From CAVUNY01 sp963843535 (GTDB lineage Bacteria > Chloroflexota > Anaerolineae > Anaerolineales > Anaerolineaceae): a DNA stretch of 64,000 nucleotides. Position 1 is the stretch's first letter; each line of letters begins with the position of its first letter. Both the position numbers and the translations under genes were made by a program. Shown in pieces: positions 1-8,669 of the stretch. The notes under the pieces were generated by a model, which was not told the origin of the DNA, did not search any database, and worked only from the letters and a program-made list of their open reading frames with translations. Location: contig CAWJKU010000001.1 in the NCBI GenBank assembly GCA_963843535.1, positions 310,001 through 374,000 on the forward strand. The letters run 5' to 3'.

Positions 1-237
1 GGGCGATGGTTTGCATTCCATAAGCCTTAAATTTGTGCCCCTCAACCCAACCTTGTATATTATAACAAGGGTAAGATTAACCCTATTGGATAGGAACAGG
101 GTAGACCGTCCAACCTAAGGTTAAAGAAAACCGGTTCGTAGCGTGGTCGCCCTGCTCTTTCAACGATAGCCCGAACAGTTGCCTGGGACAGAGCCCGTAT
201 TTGGCAAGGTAGGGACCATCTATTGCAGGAGGTTGGC
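1..237 (+). other. Non-coding left end of the IS110 element, candidate bridge RNA region
   Basis: This stretch before the transposase has no convincing coding sequence. It contains a small hairpin at 51-70 (CCTTGT, eight-base loop, ACAAGG) and further GC-rich inverted segments towards the gene. Members of the IS110 family are known to carry a structured bridge (seek) RNA in a non-coding end, commonly the end upstream of the recombinase, and lack long terminal inverted repeats. That this particular stretch encodes such an RNA is inference. The true left boundary cannot be fixed and may lie outside the window. Confidence 0.4.
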
Positions 238-1212
238 ATGGACACTTCTTTATCGGTAGACACATTTGTGGGGATCGATGTCAGCAAGGCGCATCTGGAC
301 GTGTATCTGCGGCCTGTGGGGCAGGCCTTTCAAGTGGATAATTCTCCCAGCGGGATCGCGATATTGATCGAGAAGCTGCGGGCCTTTTCCGTCCGGCTGG
401 TGGTTCTGGAAGCCACCGGCGGGTATGAGCAAGAGGCGTTTGTGCGTTTGAACGCGGCCAAGTTCCCGACCGTGCGCATCAATCCACGCCAGGCGCGGGA
501 CTTTGCCAAAGCCACCGGAAAATTAGCCAAATCGGATCGGATCGACGCCAGTTCGCTGGCCCATTATGCCCAGGCCATCCAACCCCAGGTTCGCCCGGTG
601 CCCGATGAAGCCACCCGCCAGCTCCAGGCGCTCCTGGATCGCCGTCGTCAGGTGGTCGAGATGCTGGTGGCCGAGGAAAATCGGAGGGCCATCAGCCAGC
701 CCCCGGTACTCGAACGGATCCAGGCCCACATTACCTGGCTGGAGCACGAGTTGGATGACCTCAACCACCAGCTCCAACAAGCCGTGCAAGCGCACCCCCA
801 CTGGCAGCAGCAAAACGAGTGGCTGCTGTCCGTCCCAGGGGTGGGGCCTGTGTTGAGCACCACCTTGTTGGCCGATCTGCCGGAGTTGGGCCATCTGGAT
901 CGCAAAAAGATCGCGGCGCTGGTGGGGGTGGCGCCTTTCAATCGCGATAGCGGGTTGATGAACGGCAAACGGGTGGTGTGGGGCGGGCGCGGAACGATCC
1001 GGCGGACCCTGTACATGGCCACACTGGCCGCTCGGCGGTGTAACCCGGTGATCAAGACCTTCTTTGAACGCCTGATCGCCGCGGGCAAACCCTTCAAAGT
1101 CGCCATGATCGCCTGCATGCGGAAATTGTTAACGATTCTGAATGCGCTCCTGGTTCATCAGACCGCCTGGAATCCGAAGATCATGGAGAAAATTGCTGAA
1201 TTTGCTGCTTGA
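238..1212 (+). CDS. IS110-family transposase (DEDD recombinase)
   Basis: Recombinase of an IS110-type insertion sequence, 324 residues. The N-terminal RuvC-like DEDD domain shows the first Asp in FVGIDVSKAHLDV, the Glu in VVLEATGGYE and the Asp pair in KLAKSDRIDASSLAHYA. A central helical stretch follows, then the C-terminal Transposase_20 domain with LLSVPGVGPVLSTTLLADL and the catalytic serine region NRDSG. The ATG at 238 is preferred over the upstream TTG at 223 because AGGAGG lies five bases before it, and this start also places FVGIDVSK near the N-terminus as usual. The gene appears intact, so the element may be active. The kdpD gene starts about 150 bases downstream, so the right end of the element probably lies in 1213-1349. 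Confidence 0.93.
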   Translation: MDTSLSVDTFVGIDVSKAHLDVYLRPVGQAFQVDNSPSGIAILIEKLRAFSVRLVVLEATGGYEQEAFVRLNAAKFPTVRINPRQARDFAKATGKLAKSDRIDASSLAHYAQAIQPQVRPVPDEATRQLQALLDRRRQVVEMLVAEENRRAISQPPVLERIQAHITWLEHELDDLNHQLQQAVQAHPHWQQQNEWLLSVPGVGPVLSTTLLADLPELGHLDRKKIAALVGVAPFNRDSGLMNGKRVVWGGRGTIRRTLYMATLAARRCNPVIKTFFERLIAAGKPFKVAMIACMRKLLTILNALLVHQTAWNPKIMEKIAEFAA

Positions 1213-1349
1213 TTTTTAACACAGTTGCTACGAATGCCCACGAATTTAGCGAGAAATCCACTAAGAACCCTACCGAAAAAAATTGCAAGCAATTTATAGA
1301 TATAAATTGTGTTTCCTGGCGGTACGCAGCGCGGCTGCGAAACGCATAT

Positions 1350-1361
1350 TATAATAGTCTG
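1350..1361 (+). promoter_or_regulatory. TATAAT box six bases before the kdpD ATG (probable leaderless start)
   Basis: TATAAT at 1350-1355 is followed by six bases and then ATG, with no Shine-Dalgarno sequence. A transcript initiated at the usual distance from this box would begin at or next to the start codon. No good -35 hexamer is seen. The same arrangement occurs before three other genes in this window (starts at 8045, 22701 and 43970). Confidence 0.5.
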
Positions 1362-3962
1362 ATGGCGCGCGGGCAGCTCTTTATTTTTCTCGGGTACGCG
1401 GGTGGGGTAGGAACCACGAATGCCATGTTAACGGCGGCCAGCCGCCGACATGCGCAGGGCGTAGATGTGGTTGCCGTTCTGGTTGAAACTCACGGCCAGC
1501 AACAAAGCGAAGAGCTGCTGCTCACTTTTGAAAAGGCGCCGCTTCGCAATATACCTGGTCCGGAGGGGGATTGGAAGGCGATCGATGTAGATGCCGTCCT
1601 GGCGCGCCGGCCCGCCCTGGCGCTGGTGGATGATCTGGCCTTGTTAAACCCGCCTGGTGGACGCAACGCCCGCCGCTTTCAGGATGTGGAAGAAATTTTG
1701 GAGAACGGCATCGACGTATATGCCACCCTTTCCATCCAGAACATCTCAAGTTTGGTAGATGTCGTCAGCCAGATCACCGGCATTGATGTGACGGATATCG
1801 TTCCAGACAGCCTGCTCGACCAGGCTGCAGAAATCCAGATTGTCGATCTGCCCCCTTCGGAACTGCTGCAACTTTATCGCGATGGAAAACTTTTTATCGC
1901 CGAGCGCACCCGCCAGACCAGCCAGAATCTGTACCGGATGGGCAATTTAACCGCCTTGCGCGAATTGGCCTTGCGGCGCGTCGCGGAGCGTGCCGACGAT
2001 CAGATGCGCGCTTATATGCAGACGAAATCCATTCCTGGACCATGGCCCGCTGGAGAGCGGCTGCTGGTGTGTGTCAGCGCCAATCCGTTGAGCGAGCGAC
2101 TCGTGAGAGCCGGGCGCCGCCTCGCCGATGACCTGAATGCCCCCTGGTATGCCGTGCACGTTGAAACGCCTGGCCCAGACAGTCTTCCCATTAACCGGGA
2201 CCGGATATTAAACACCCTCCAGCTGGCAGAATCCCTGGGCGGGCAATCCATGATGCTCGCCGGACAGGCAGTGGCCCCGGCGCTGGTCGAATTTGCCCGG
2301 AAGAACAACATAACCAAAGTCATTGTCGGCAAACCGCTCCGCCCGCGTTGGATGGATTGGCTGCGTGGGGACCTGATCGACCAGATTGTCCGCCAGAGCG
2401 GCATGGTAGATGTGTATATGATCTCAGGAGAGCCCCAACCCGTTCAATCTGGGTTGGCGGATGGACCCTGGCCTCGCGGCCCGATCTGGCGCTACCTGGT
2501 TGCCGTTGTGCTGGTGGCAGCGGCTACACTGGTCGGAGCCTGGGCGGTGGCATTTCTCGATCCGACCAGCCTGGTTTTCTTTTACCTGTTGGCCGTGGTG
2601 GCAGCCGCGATTTACCTGGGACGAGGTCCATCCATTTTGGCATCTCTGCTCAGCTTGCTGGCGTACGAGTTGTTTTATGTCGCGCCTCGTTCTGGGATTT
2701 CACTACGCGATTTTCAGCACCTGCTAACTTTCAGCGGGCTGCTCCTGGTCGGTTGGATGCTCAGCAATCTGGCCGCGATTGCTCGCGATCAGGTCAGCGC
2801 ATCCCAGCGCCGCGAAGCCCAAACCGCTGCCATCAGCCTGCTCAGCCGCGAACTGACCGAGGCATTGAACCTGGATGACGTGCTGCGGGTGATGATGCAG
2901 CGTATCGGCCAGACCTTCGGCCGCGAGGTGGTTATATTTTTGCCTGAGAACAATACCTTGCATTTGAAAGCTTCCACCGCAAATTTTCAGCTCGATGCCG
3001 ATGAGCTGCGCGTCATTCACTGGGCCTATCAACGCGGAGAGTCTGCCGGGCGGACCACCGCTACTCAACCGCAGACGCGCCTGCGGGCGATCCCGCTCAT
3101 CACATCTCGAGGAATCGTGGGCGTGCTGGGTGTGATCCCTCCCGACCCTACCAGTTATCTGGATCCCGACCAGCGCCGCCTGTTATCATCTTTTTCCAAT
3201 CTTTGCGCGCTGGCCCTGGAAAGAGCCATCCTGGCTGACCAGGCCGGGCAGACCCAGGTTCTACAAGCCGCCGATAAGCTGCAAACTGCCTTATTAAATT
3301 CCATCTCCCACGACCTGCGCACCCCTTTAGCCTCCATTACCGGGGTGTTGAGCAGCCTCAAAGAAGCCGGATCGCAGGGCGAAGAGGGCGTCACCATGGA
3401 ACCCGCCACACAGATAGAATTGGTGGATACCGCCCTCGAAGAAGCTGGGCGCCTTAACCGCCTGGTGGCCAACCTGCTCGACATGAGCCGCCTGGAAGCG
3501 GGCGCGCTGCGCTTAAAACGAGAACCTTGCGATCTGGCGGATGTGGTGGGGGCGGCGCTTTCTCATCTTGATGACCGCCTATCCAGGCGACCGCTGCAAG
3601 TGAATATCCCCGAAGATCTGCCCATGATTTCAGTGGATTTTGTCATGATGAACCAGGTGCTGGTCAATGTTCTGGATAATGCCGTCAAATATTCGCCGCC
3701 TGGGACGTCGATTACAGTCGATGCCAGCAGTAAACCTGATGGAATCTATTTATCGGTCGCTGATGAAGGGATTGGGATTCCGCCAGAGGACCTGGAACGG
3801 GTTTTTAACAAATTTTATCGGGTACAACGCCCAGATGCCCACAGCGGCACCGGCCTTGGGCTTTCGATCTGCAAAGGGATCGTCGAAGCTCACAGTGGAC
3901 GGATTTGGGCTGAAAACCGGGTTGAAGGTGGAACGGTTATCAAAATTGTGCTGCCGGTATGA
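1362..3962 (+). CDS. kdpD: KdpD-like sensor histidine kinase
   Basis: Membrane sensor kinase of 866 residues with the full KdpD layout: N-terminal KdpD domain (about 1-210), universal-stress-like domain (about 225-350), a cluster of four transmembrane helices (about 380-470), a GAF-like segment, then HisKA with the phosphoacceptor in SISHDLRTPLASITG and HATPase with VLDNAVKYSPPG, DEGIGIPPED and GTGLGLSICKGIVEAH. In KdpD proteins the N-terminal domain normally carries a Walker A ending GVGKT; here it reads GYAGGVGTTNAML, so the lysine is missing. The ATG at 1362 is chosen because it gives the canonical KdpD N-terminus; an in-frame extension back to 1209 overlaps the IS gene. The next gene is its likely response regulator. 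No kdpFABC genes are in the window, so the regulated target is unknown. Confidence 0.88.
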   Translation: MARGQLFIFLGYAGGVGTTNAMLTAASRRHAQGVDVVAVLVETHGQQQSEELLLTFEKAPLRNIPGPEGDWKAIDVDAVLARRPALALVDDLALLNPPGGRNARRFQDVEEILENGIDVYATLSIQNISSLVDVVSQITGIDVTDIVPDSLLDQAAEIQIVDLPPSELLQLYRDGKLFIAERTRQTSQNLYRMGNLTALRELALRRVAERADDQMRAYMQTKSIPGPWPAGERLLVCVSANPLSERLVRAGRRLADDLNAPWYAVHVETPGPDSLPINRDRILNTLQLAESLGGQSMMLAGQAVAPALVEFARKNNITKVIVGKPLRPRWMDWLRGDLIDQIVRQSGMVDVYMISGEPQPVQSGLADGPWPRGPIWRYLVAVVLVAAATLVGAWAVAFLDPTSLVFFYLLAVVAAAIYLGRGPSILASLLSLLAYELFYVAPRSGISLRDFQHLLTFSGLLLVGWMLSNLAAIARDQVSASQRREAQTAAISLLSRELTEALNLDDVLRVMMQRIGQTFGREVVIFLPENNTLHLKASTANFQLDADELRVIHWAYQRGESAGRTTATQPQTRLRAIPLITSRGIVGVLGVIPPDPTSYLDPDQRRLLSSFSNLCALALERAILADQAGQTQVLQAADKLQTALLNSISHDLRTPLASITGVLSSLKEAGSQGEEGVTMEPATQIELVDTALEEAGRLNRLVANLLDMSRLEAGALRLKREPCDLADVVGAALSHLDDRLSRRPLQVNIPEDLPMISVDFVMMNQVLVNVLDNAVKYSPPGTSITVDASSKPDGIYLSVADEGIGIPPEDLERVFNKFYRVQRPDAHSGTGLGLSICKGIVEAHSGRIWAENRVEGGTVIKIVLPV

Positions 3963-4011
3963 CCGCAGCATTGACCGGCTGAAAAGTTGACCCCCTCTGA
4001 TGGAGGCCGCG

Positions 4012-4704
4012 ATGAATACTTCGAGAATGAGCGTCCTGATTGTTGATGACGAAAAAGCTATCCGGCGCTTTTTACGGGCAGCGCTATCGTCGTACGGCTA
4101 CCAGGTTTTGGAGGCTGAAAACGGACAGATCGCTCTCACGACTGCGACCGAAAGCCTTCCCACGGTAATCATTCTCGATCTGGGCCTGCCCGACATGGAT
4201 GGCGTGCAGGTCACTCGCCAACTGCGTGAATGGTATCACGGGCCGATCATTATTCTTTCGGTGCGCGACCAGGAGAGTGACAAGATCGCCGCGCTAGATG
4301 CCGGTGCCGATGATTACCTTACCAAACCCTTTGGGGTTGGTGAATTGATGGCCCGCATCCGGGTCGTTTTACGGCGTTCGAACAAACCTGTGGATGAGCC
4401 GGTCTTTGAATTGGACGATCTCAAGGTTGACCTGCCGCGGCGCCTGGTCTTTCTCCACGGTCAGGAGGTCGATTTGACCCCTACCGAATACGATATACTG
4501 CGCATCCTCGTACAACATGCCGGACGGGTTCTTACTCACCGCCAGATCCTGCGGGAAGTGTGGGGAGCTCCCTATGAGACAGAAACCCACCTGCTGCGGG
4601 TCAATGTAAGCAATCTGCGCCGTAAGATCGAGCCCGATCCAAACCAGCCGCGGTTTGTGATTACCGAACCCGGTGTGGGTTACCGCCTTAAAACATTGGT
4701 TTGA
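4012..4704 (+). CDS. kdpE: KdpE-like OmpR-family response regulator
   Basis: Cytoplasmic transcription regulator of 230 residues. The receiver domain (about 1-120) has the acidic pair in LIVDDEKAIRR, the phosphorylated Asp in VIILDLGLPDMDG, and the conserved Thr/Ser and Lys in IIILSVRDQ and DDYLTKPF. A winged-helix DNA-binding domain follows (about 130-230; LTPTEYDILRILVQHAGRVLTHRQIL and the typical ending GVGYRLKTL). The ATG at 4012 has GGAGG five bases upstream. It lies 49 bases after the kinase gene in the same direction, so the two form an operon and a cognate pair. It is called KdpE-like by partner and by sequence; the promoter it binds is unknown. Confidence 0.9.
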   Translation: MNTSRMSVLIVDDEKAIRRFLRAALSSYGYQVLEAENGQIALTTATESLPTVIILDLGLPDMDGVQVTRQLREWYHGPIIILSVRDQESDKIAALDAGADDYLTKPFGVGELMARIRVVLRRSNKPVDEPVFELDDLKVDLPRRLVFLHGQEVDLTPTEYDILRILVQHAGRVLTHRQILREVWGAPYETETHLLRVNVSNLRRKIEPDPNQPRFVITEPGVGYRLKTLV

Positions 4705-4762
4705 TCGTTCCGTTTTGGTGTAAAATCCACACACCAAATCCTTTTTCAGGGCAGGGGTATTT

Positions 4763-5335
4763 ATGAAAGATGCGGTTGGCTCTTTGGAAGTGGTCTGCGG
4801 ATCGATGTTTAGCGGCAAGACTGAAGAATTAATCCGCCGCCTGCGCCGGGCGACAATTGCCCGCGAGAAGGTGCAGGTCTTTAAACCTGCTATTGATATT
4901 CGCTACGCAGTTGAAAAAGTAACATCCCATGCCGGCATAGATTTCGATGCGGTTCCAGTCCAAAATTCGGCTGATATTTTAAAACATCTCATGCCCGACA
5001 CGCGGGTCGTCGGGTTGGATGAAGCCCAATTTTTTGACCCTGGGATCATCGAAGTGGTTCAAACATTGGCGAACCGCGGAGTGCGCGTGATTGTAGCCGG
5101 TCTCGATCAGGATTTTCGCGGCGAGCCCTTCGGCATGATCCCGGTGTTGATGGCATTAGCCGAAAACGTGGAGAAGCTGACCGCGATTTGCATGGTCTGC
5201 GGCCAACCCGCTACCTGCACCCAACGCCTGGTCAACGGCAAACCTGCCCATTACCATGACCCGGTGGTGATCGTCGGCGCGGCGGAAATGTACGAGGCCC
5301 GCTGCCGGGAGCACCACGAGGTTCCACGGGATTGA
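4763..5335 (+). CDS. tdk: Thymidine kinase (type II)
   Basis: Phosphorylates thymidine to dTMP with ATP in the pyrimidine salvage pathway; cytosolic, usually tetrameric. Of 190 residues, the normal size. The P-loop is GSMFSGKTEELIRRLRRA near residue 14. The Walker B-like DEAQFF is seen, as is the structural zinc site (CMVCGQPA and later CREHH). The active-site Glu lies within DEAQFF. The gene is followed 37 bases downstream by hypoxanthine phosphoribosyltransferase, making a small nucleotide-salvage group. A TAAAAT box precedes it, but the -35 spacing is poor, so the promoter is uncertain. The gene looks intact and ordinary. Confidence 0.95.
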   Translation: MKDAVGSLEVVCGSMFSGKTEELIRRLRRATIAREKVQVFKPAIDIRYAVEKVTSHAGIDFDAVPVQNSADILKHLMPDTRVVGLDEAQFFDPGIIEVVQTLANRGVRVIVAGLDQDFRGEPFGMIPVLMALAENVEKLTAICMVCGQPATCTQRLVNGKPAHYHDPVVIVGAAEMYEARCREHHEVPRD

Positions 5336-5372
5336 AATTTCTTATTATTTGTTCTGTCTATGAGAGGTAAGG

Positions 5373-5930
5373 ATGCCGCAAGATTATCATGAGTTCCTAA
5401 AAAAAATTTTGATCCCTGAAGACGTTCTCCACCGCCGCATCGCGGAGCTAGGTGCGGAAATCAGCCGCGATTACGAGGGAAAAAACCTGTTATTGATCTG
5501 TATTCTACGCGGTGGGGTCATGTTTTTGACCGATCTGATCCGCGAGATTACTATCCCGGTGATGATGGAATTCATGGCAATTTCATCTTACCGGCTTGGC
5601 ACGCGCATGTCGGATGGTAATGTGCGCGTTACGCTGGACCTGGGGACCGATATTGGCAGCCAGCACGTGCTGGTTGTGGAAGATATTATCGACAGCGGTC
5701 ATACGCTAAAATCTGTGGTCGAACTGCTCGAGACGCGCCATCCGCAATCGCTCGAGATTTGCACCCTGCTGGATAAGGTCGAACGCCGCGAGGTGGATGT
5801 CCCCGTTCGCTACCGCGGCTTTGAAATTCCCAATGAATTCGTTTTTGGATACGGCCTGGATATCGATGAGTTTTACCGCAACCTGCCATTCATCGCTGCG
5901 GTTGATCTCGATAAGTACCGGCTGTCTTGA
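5373..5930 (+). CDS. hpt: Hypoxanthine phosphoribosyltransferase
   Basis: Purine salvage enzyme that converts hypoxanthine or guanine plus PRPP to IMP or GMP. Of 185 residues, matching the family. The PRPP-binding motif VLVVEDIIDSGHTL is present near residue 100, preceded by LLICILRGGVMFLTDL and the flexible-loop region SSYRLGTRMSDGNVR. The C-terminal part has the conserved VFGYGLDIDEFYRNLPFIA. The ATG follows a GAGAGGTAAGG ribosome-binding site. It stands between tdk and the CCA-type nucleotidyltransferase on the same strand, with gaps of 37 and 23 bases, which suggests co-transcription. Nothing unusual is seen. Confidence 0.95.
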   Translation: MPQDYHEFLKKILIPEDVLHRRIAELGAEISRDYEGKNLLLICILRGGVMFLTDLIREITIPVMMEFMAISSYRLGTRMSDGNVRVTLDLGTDIGSQHVLVVEDIIDSGHTLKSVVELLETRHPQSLEICTLLDKVERREVDVPVRYRGFEIPNEFVFGYGLDIDEFYRNLPFIAAVDLDKYRLS

Positions 5931-5953
5931 GACCCGTATTTTTCTAATTCATT

Positions 5954-7483
5954 ATGCCCGCGCCTGAAAAACTGCATTTCACCAGCCAGCGCATCAACGA
6001 ACTGTGGGCAATCCTTCAGCGCGAAACTTCACCTGATCAACCGGTTTACCTGGTGGGAGGCGCGGTGCGCGATCTGCTGCAGGGCAGACCTGTACACGAC
6101 CTTGACCTGGTTCTTTCCAAGAAGGCTCGCTCTCTGGCGCGCCAGATGGCCAATTTGATCCGGGGCGATTTTTACATACTGGATGAAAAACGCGACACGG
6201 TGCGGGTGATTGACCGCGCCGGCGATGGGGAACCGATTTTCCTGGATTTCTGCACCCTGCGCGCGCCAGACCTTGAAGCCGATTTACGAGCGCGCGATTT
6301 CACCGTCAATGCCATCGCCGTCGATTTGCACCACCCGGAGCACTTGATCGATCCAACCGGTGGGGCGGTGGATCTACGCGCCGGGCTGCTGCGAGCCTGC
6401 ACACCCCAATCTTTTGAAAACGATCCGGTGCGCGTGCTGCGCGGGGTGCGCCTGGCGCTCAGCCTGGGTTTCCGCATAGCGCCCGAGACTCAAAGCTGGA
6501 TGCGGGCTGCTGCCCCCCTTCTGCCGCGCGTTTCCAATGAACGCCAGAGAGATGAGCTCTTTCGGATGTTGGAAAGCTCCCAGGTTGCCACCGCACTGCG
6601 CCTGTTGGATGCGGTTGGCGTCCTTCATGTTCTGCTTCCGGAACTGGCTGGGCTGCCAGGTACCGGACAGTCCCCTCCGCATACCCTGGATGTTTGGGAG
6701 CATACCCTGACCCTCATTTCCAATCTAGAGCGCCTGTGGGCGGTTCTGGTCGATCCGCCTGCTGAGGATGCCGGGGCAAATTTGTGGATGGGCATGGCCC
6801 TGGCCCATCTCGTACGTTTCCGCCCGGCATTGTTCGAGCATTTTGCGGCAGCCTTGAACCCCAACCGCTCGCTGCGTGGGCTGCTCTTCTTGGGCGCGTT
6901 GTATCATGATGCGGCCAAACCGCACACCCGCAGCGTGGAACCTGGCGGAAAGGTGCGGTTTCTGCGTCACGAAGAACAAGGAGCCGAACTTGCCGCAGCC
7001 CGCGCTCACCAGCTGGCACTCAGCCAGGTCGAAATCCAGCGTTTGAAATCAGTCGTGCGCCACCACATGCGCCTCCATTTATTGACCGGTGAGACAAACC
7101 CGCCCACGCGCCGCGCAATTTACCGCTTCTTTCGCGACACCGGTCCCGCCGGCGTGGATATTGCCCTGCTCTCTTTGGCCGATACCCTGGCGACATACGG
7201 CTTTTCACTCACCCAGGACGTTTGGCAGGCTGAACTGGAAACGGCGCGTATCTTGCTGGAAGCCTGGTTCGAGCAGCCTGCCCGGTCGGTCAGCCCGGAG
7301 CGCCTTTTATCCGGCGCAGAGCTTATTACAGAATTTCGTCTGGAGCCAGGCCCGGCTGTGGGAAGGCTGCTGGATGCCGTGCGTGAAGCCCAGGCAGGCG
7401 GTGAAGTTGCCACCCGGGCCGAAGCCCTGGCCTATTTGCGAGACAACCTGGACGCGATTTTAAAAGACCCGGCGTCCAAGTAA
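5954..7483 (+). CDS. Class II tRNA nucleotidyltransferase / poly(A) polymerase family protein with HD domain
   Basis: Member of the class II CCA-adding enzyme family, 509 residues. The nucleotidyltransferase domain shows VYLVGGAVRDLLQG and the catalytic acidic pair in VHDLDLVLSKK (near residue 50). RDFTVNAIAVDL, DPVRVLRGVRLALSLGF and SNERQRDELFRML follow, corresponding to the later motifs of the head and neck. A HD-type metal motif (LYHDAAKPHTRS) lies in the C-terminal half. It probably extends tRNA 3' ends. A second, DHH-CBS-linked nucleotidyltransferase is encoded at 20028-22701, so this one may add only part of CCA or act as a poly(A) polymerase; sequence alone does not decide. None of the five tRNA genes here encodes CCA, so such an activity is needed. 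Confidence 0.85.
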   Translation: MPAPEKLHFTSQRINELWAILQRETSPDQPVYLVGGAVRDLLQGRPVHDLDLVLSKKARSLARQMANLIRGDFYILDEKRDTVRVIDRAGDGEPIFLDFCTLRAPDLEADLRARDFTVNAIAVDLHHPEHLIDPTGGAVDLRAGLLRACTPQSFENDPVRVLRGVRLALSLGFRIAPETQSWMRAAAPLLPRVSNERQRDELFRMLESSQVATALRLLDAVGVLHVLLPELAGLPGTGQSPPHTLDVWEHTLTLISNLERLWAVLVDPPAEDAGANLWMGMALAHLVRFRPALFEHFAAALNPNRSLRGLLFLGALYHDAAKPHTRSVEPGGKVRFLRHEEQGAELAAARAHQLALSQVEIQRLKSVVRHHMRLHLLTGETNPPTRRAIYRFFRDTGPAGVDIALLSLADTLATYGFSLTQDVWQAELETARILLEAWFEQPARSVSPERLLSGAELITEFRLEPGPAVGRLLDAVREAQAGGEVATRAEALAYLRDNLDAILKDPASK

Positions 7484-7508
7484 CACCCGAAGTATCATAT
7501 TAGAATCG

Positions 7509-8045
7509 CTACAAACGTTTTTCCATGCGCCAAGCAGGTTCTTCCATATGATGCCATATCCCTTCATCATCCGGGTATGACCAGATCCCTGGTTCGTGCG
7601 CCACGATCACGTAGCCCACACGCTGGTAAAGACGGGCTGCGGCATAATTATCCTTGGCTACGTTAAGGGTAATCGAGCGAAAGCGCCTGCGCCGCAGGTC
7701 ATTCTCGACGGTGTTCAGGATCAACGTTCCCAGACCCTGACCGCGGTAAGCCGGACGAATGCGGAAAGAGTAAAGGTAAGCGCGGTCGCGCCCATCAGCC
7801 AATTCCGGTCGGTCGCAGGATAATTGGATGAATACCTGACCGATGATCCCCGCCCCGGGTAGATCAGCTACCCAATGTATCGCCAGCTTTTTCTGCATGC
7901 GCTGGAATGCTTCCGCATACAGCCGGCGGAAGTGGGCATATTCCCCACCCCATTCCAGGGCAGGCAAATCGCCTTCTTGCAGAGGACGGATTCTTACGTG
8001 AGACAACCAGCCGGGTTTCTCAACCGCAGGGGCGGTTTTATCCAT
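7509..8045 (-). CDS. GNAT-family N-acetyltransferase
   Basis: Acetyl-CoA-dependent acetyltransferase of 178 residues with substrate unknown. The fold is shown by FRIRPAYRGQGLGTLILNTVE (the acetyl-CoA pyrophosphate-binding R-x-x-G-x-G segment, about residues 94-114) and by LNVAKDNYAAARLYQRVGYVIV near the C-terminus. It is convergent with the CCA-type nucleotidyltransferase gene, the two stop codons lying 25 bases apart. The ATG at 8045 has TATAAT on its strand exactly six bases upstream and no ribosome-binding site, which suggests a leaderless message. RimI-like function is possible but not demonstrated. Confidence 0.88.
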   Translation of the reverse strand: MDKTAPAVEKPGWLSHVRIRPLQEGDLPALEWGGEYAHFRRLYAEAFQRMQKKLAIHWVADLPGAGIIGQVFIQLSCDRPELADGRDRAYLYSFRIRPAYRGQGLGTLILNTVENDLRRRRFRSITLNVAKDNYAAARLYQRVGYVIVAHEPGIWSYPDDEGIWHHMEEPAWRMEKRL

Positions 8046-8051
8046 GGGCCT

Positions 8052-8057
8052 ATTATA
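8052..8057 (-). promoter_or_regulatory. TATAAT box six bases before the GNAT start
   Basis: Read on the minus strand this is TATAAT, then six bases, then ATG. A -35 element is not clear. It supports a leaderless transcript for the GNAT gene. Confidence 0.5.
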
Positions 8058-8087
8058 TGGTTTTTTTGGAAGATCGACCAGACCGGC

Positions 8088-8592
8088 TCACACACACTCT
8101 CCCAGGTCATATCTGCCGTTCTGGTCGCTGTCAACGTAGCGGCGGCAGCGTCCAGGGTAAGAACAGCGCTTATTGCAGCGCACGGTGCAGCCTGAGCTCG
8201 ATTGGGCAAGTTGAACTGCCGCCAGAGGTGATGATTGGCTGCCGCTGGCACTGACCTGGGTTGTTTTTTCTTCGTCTCCAATGGAACTGGCGGCGACTGG
8301 CACCTGTGTGCTCAGCAGCGCTGCCCCAGCTGAAAACCCGACCACCCCCATCATGTTTAAGAAATGGCGCCGGCTGACAAGGTCGGCGACGGGCACCGGC
8401 TGCAGCGCAGGATTCTTTCCAAAATTTTTACCATCGGGCAGCATGTCCTGGACGGTTCTGATGATCCACCGCCAGTGCAGGCCGATTTTGGCTACCAGCA
8501 GGCCCAGGGTGACAATCGAGCCTATAACATGCAATTCCTGCCAGGATACCTGCATCCAGCAGCCAATTTTTTTGTTGTTGGTTAATAATCAT
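8088..8592 (-). pseudogene. DUF4405-like membrane protein with Cys-rich tail, reading frame broken near the N-terminus
   Basis: The best start is ATG at 8592, which has AAAAAAGGTG as ribosome-binding site and begins MIINQQQKNW. That frame runs out of family-like sequence, and the next frame continues with VSWQELHVIGSIVTLG, a transmembrane helix ending in HWRWI, typical of DUF4405 proteins. The total length is one base more than a multiple of three, and a run of seven A lies just after the start, so one surplus A would explain it. Further along are a twin-arginine-like SRRHFLNMMG followed by a hydrophobic stretch, then a C-terminal tail with five cysteines and an EF-hand-like DSDQNGRYDLGE. The tail may bind a metal or cluster. 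An alternative is translation from an internal ATG at 8555, which lacks a ribosome-binding site. Confidence 0.6.
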
Positions 8593-8617
8593 CTTGTTCA
8601 CCTTTTTTGAAGCTTGA

Positions 8618-8653
8618 GGGAGTTTTTTGCCCTCGCGAGGGCAAAAAACTCCC
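8618..8653. repeat. Perfect 36-base palindrome
   Basis: The left arm is GGGAGTTTTTTGCCCTCG and the right arm its exact reverse complement. The GC-rich core is flanked by T on the 5' side and A on the 3' side, the reverse of an intrinsic terminator, and this holds on both strands. A similarly built palindrome lies at 33853-33883. Function unknown. Confidence 0.75.
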
Positions 8654-8669
8654 AAACATCGTATTGTGT

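Noticed and set aside
1209..1361. N-terminal extension of KdpD by about 50 residues
   Set aside because: The extension overlaps the transposase end, is unlike any KdpD, and the ATG at 1362 starts exactly at the family N-terminus with a -10 box before it.
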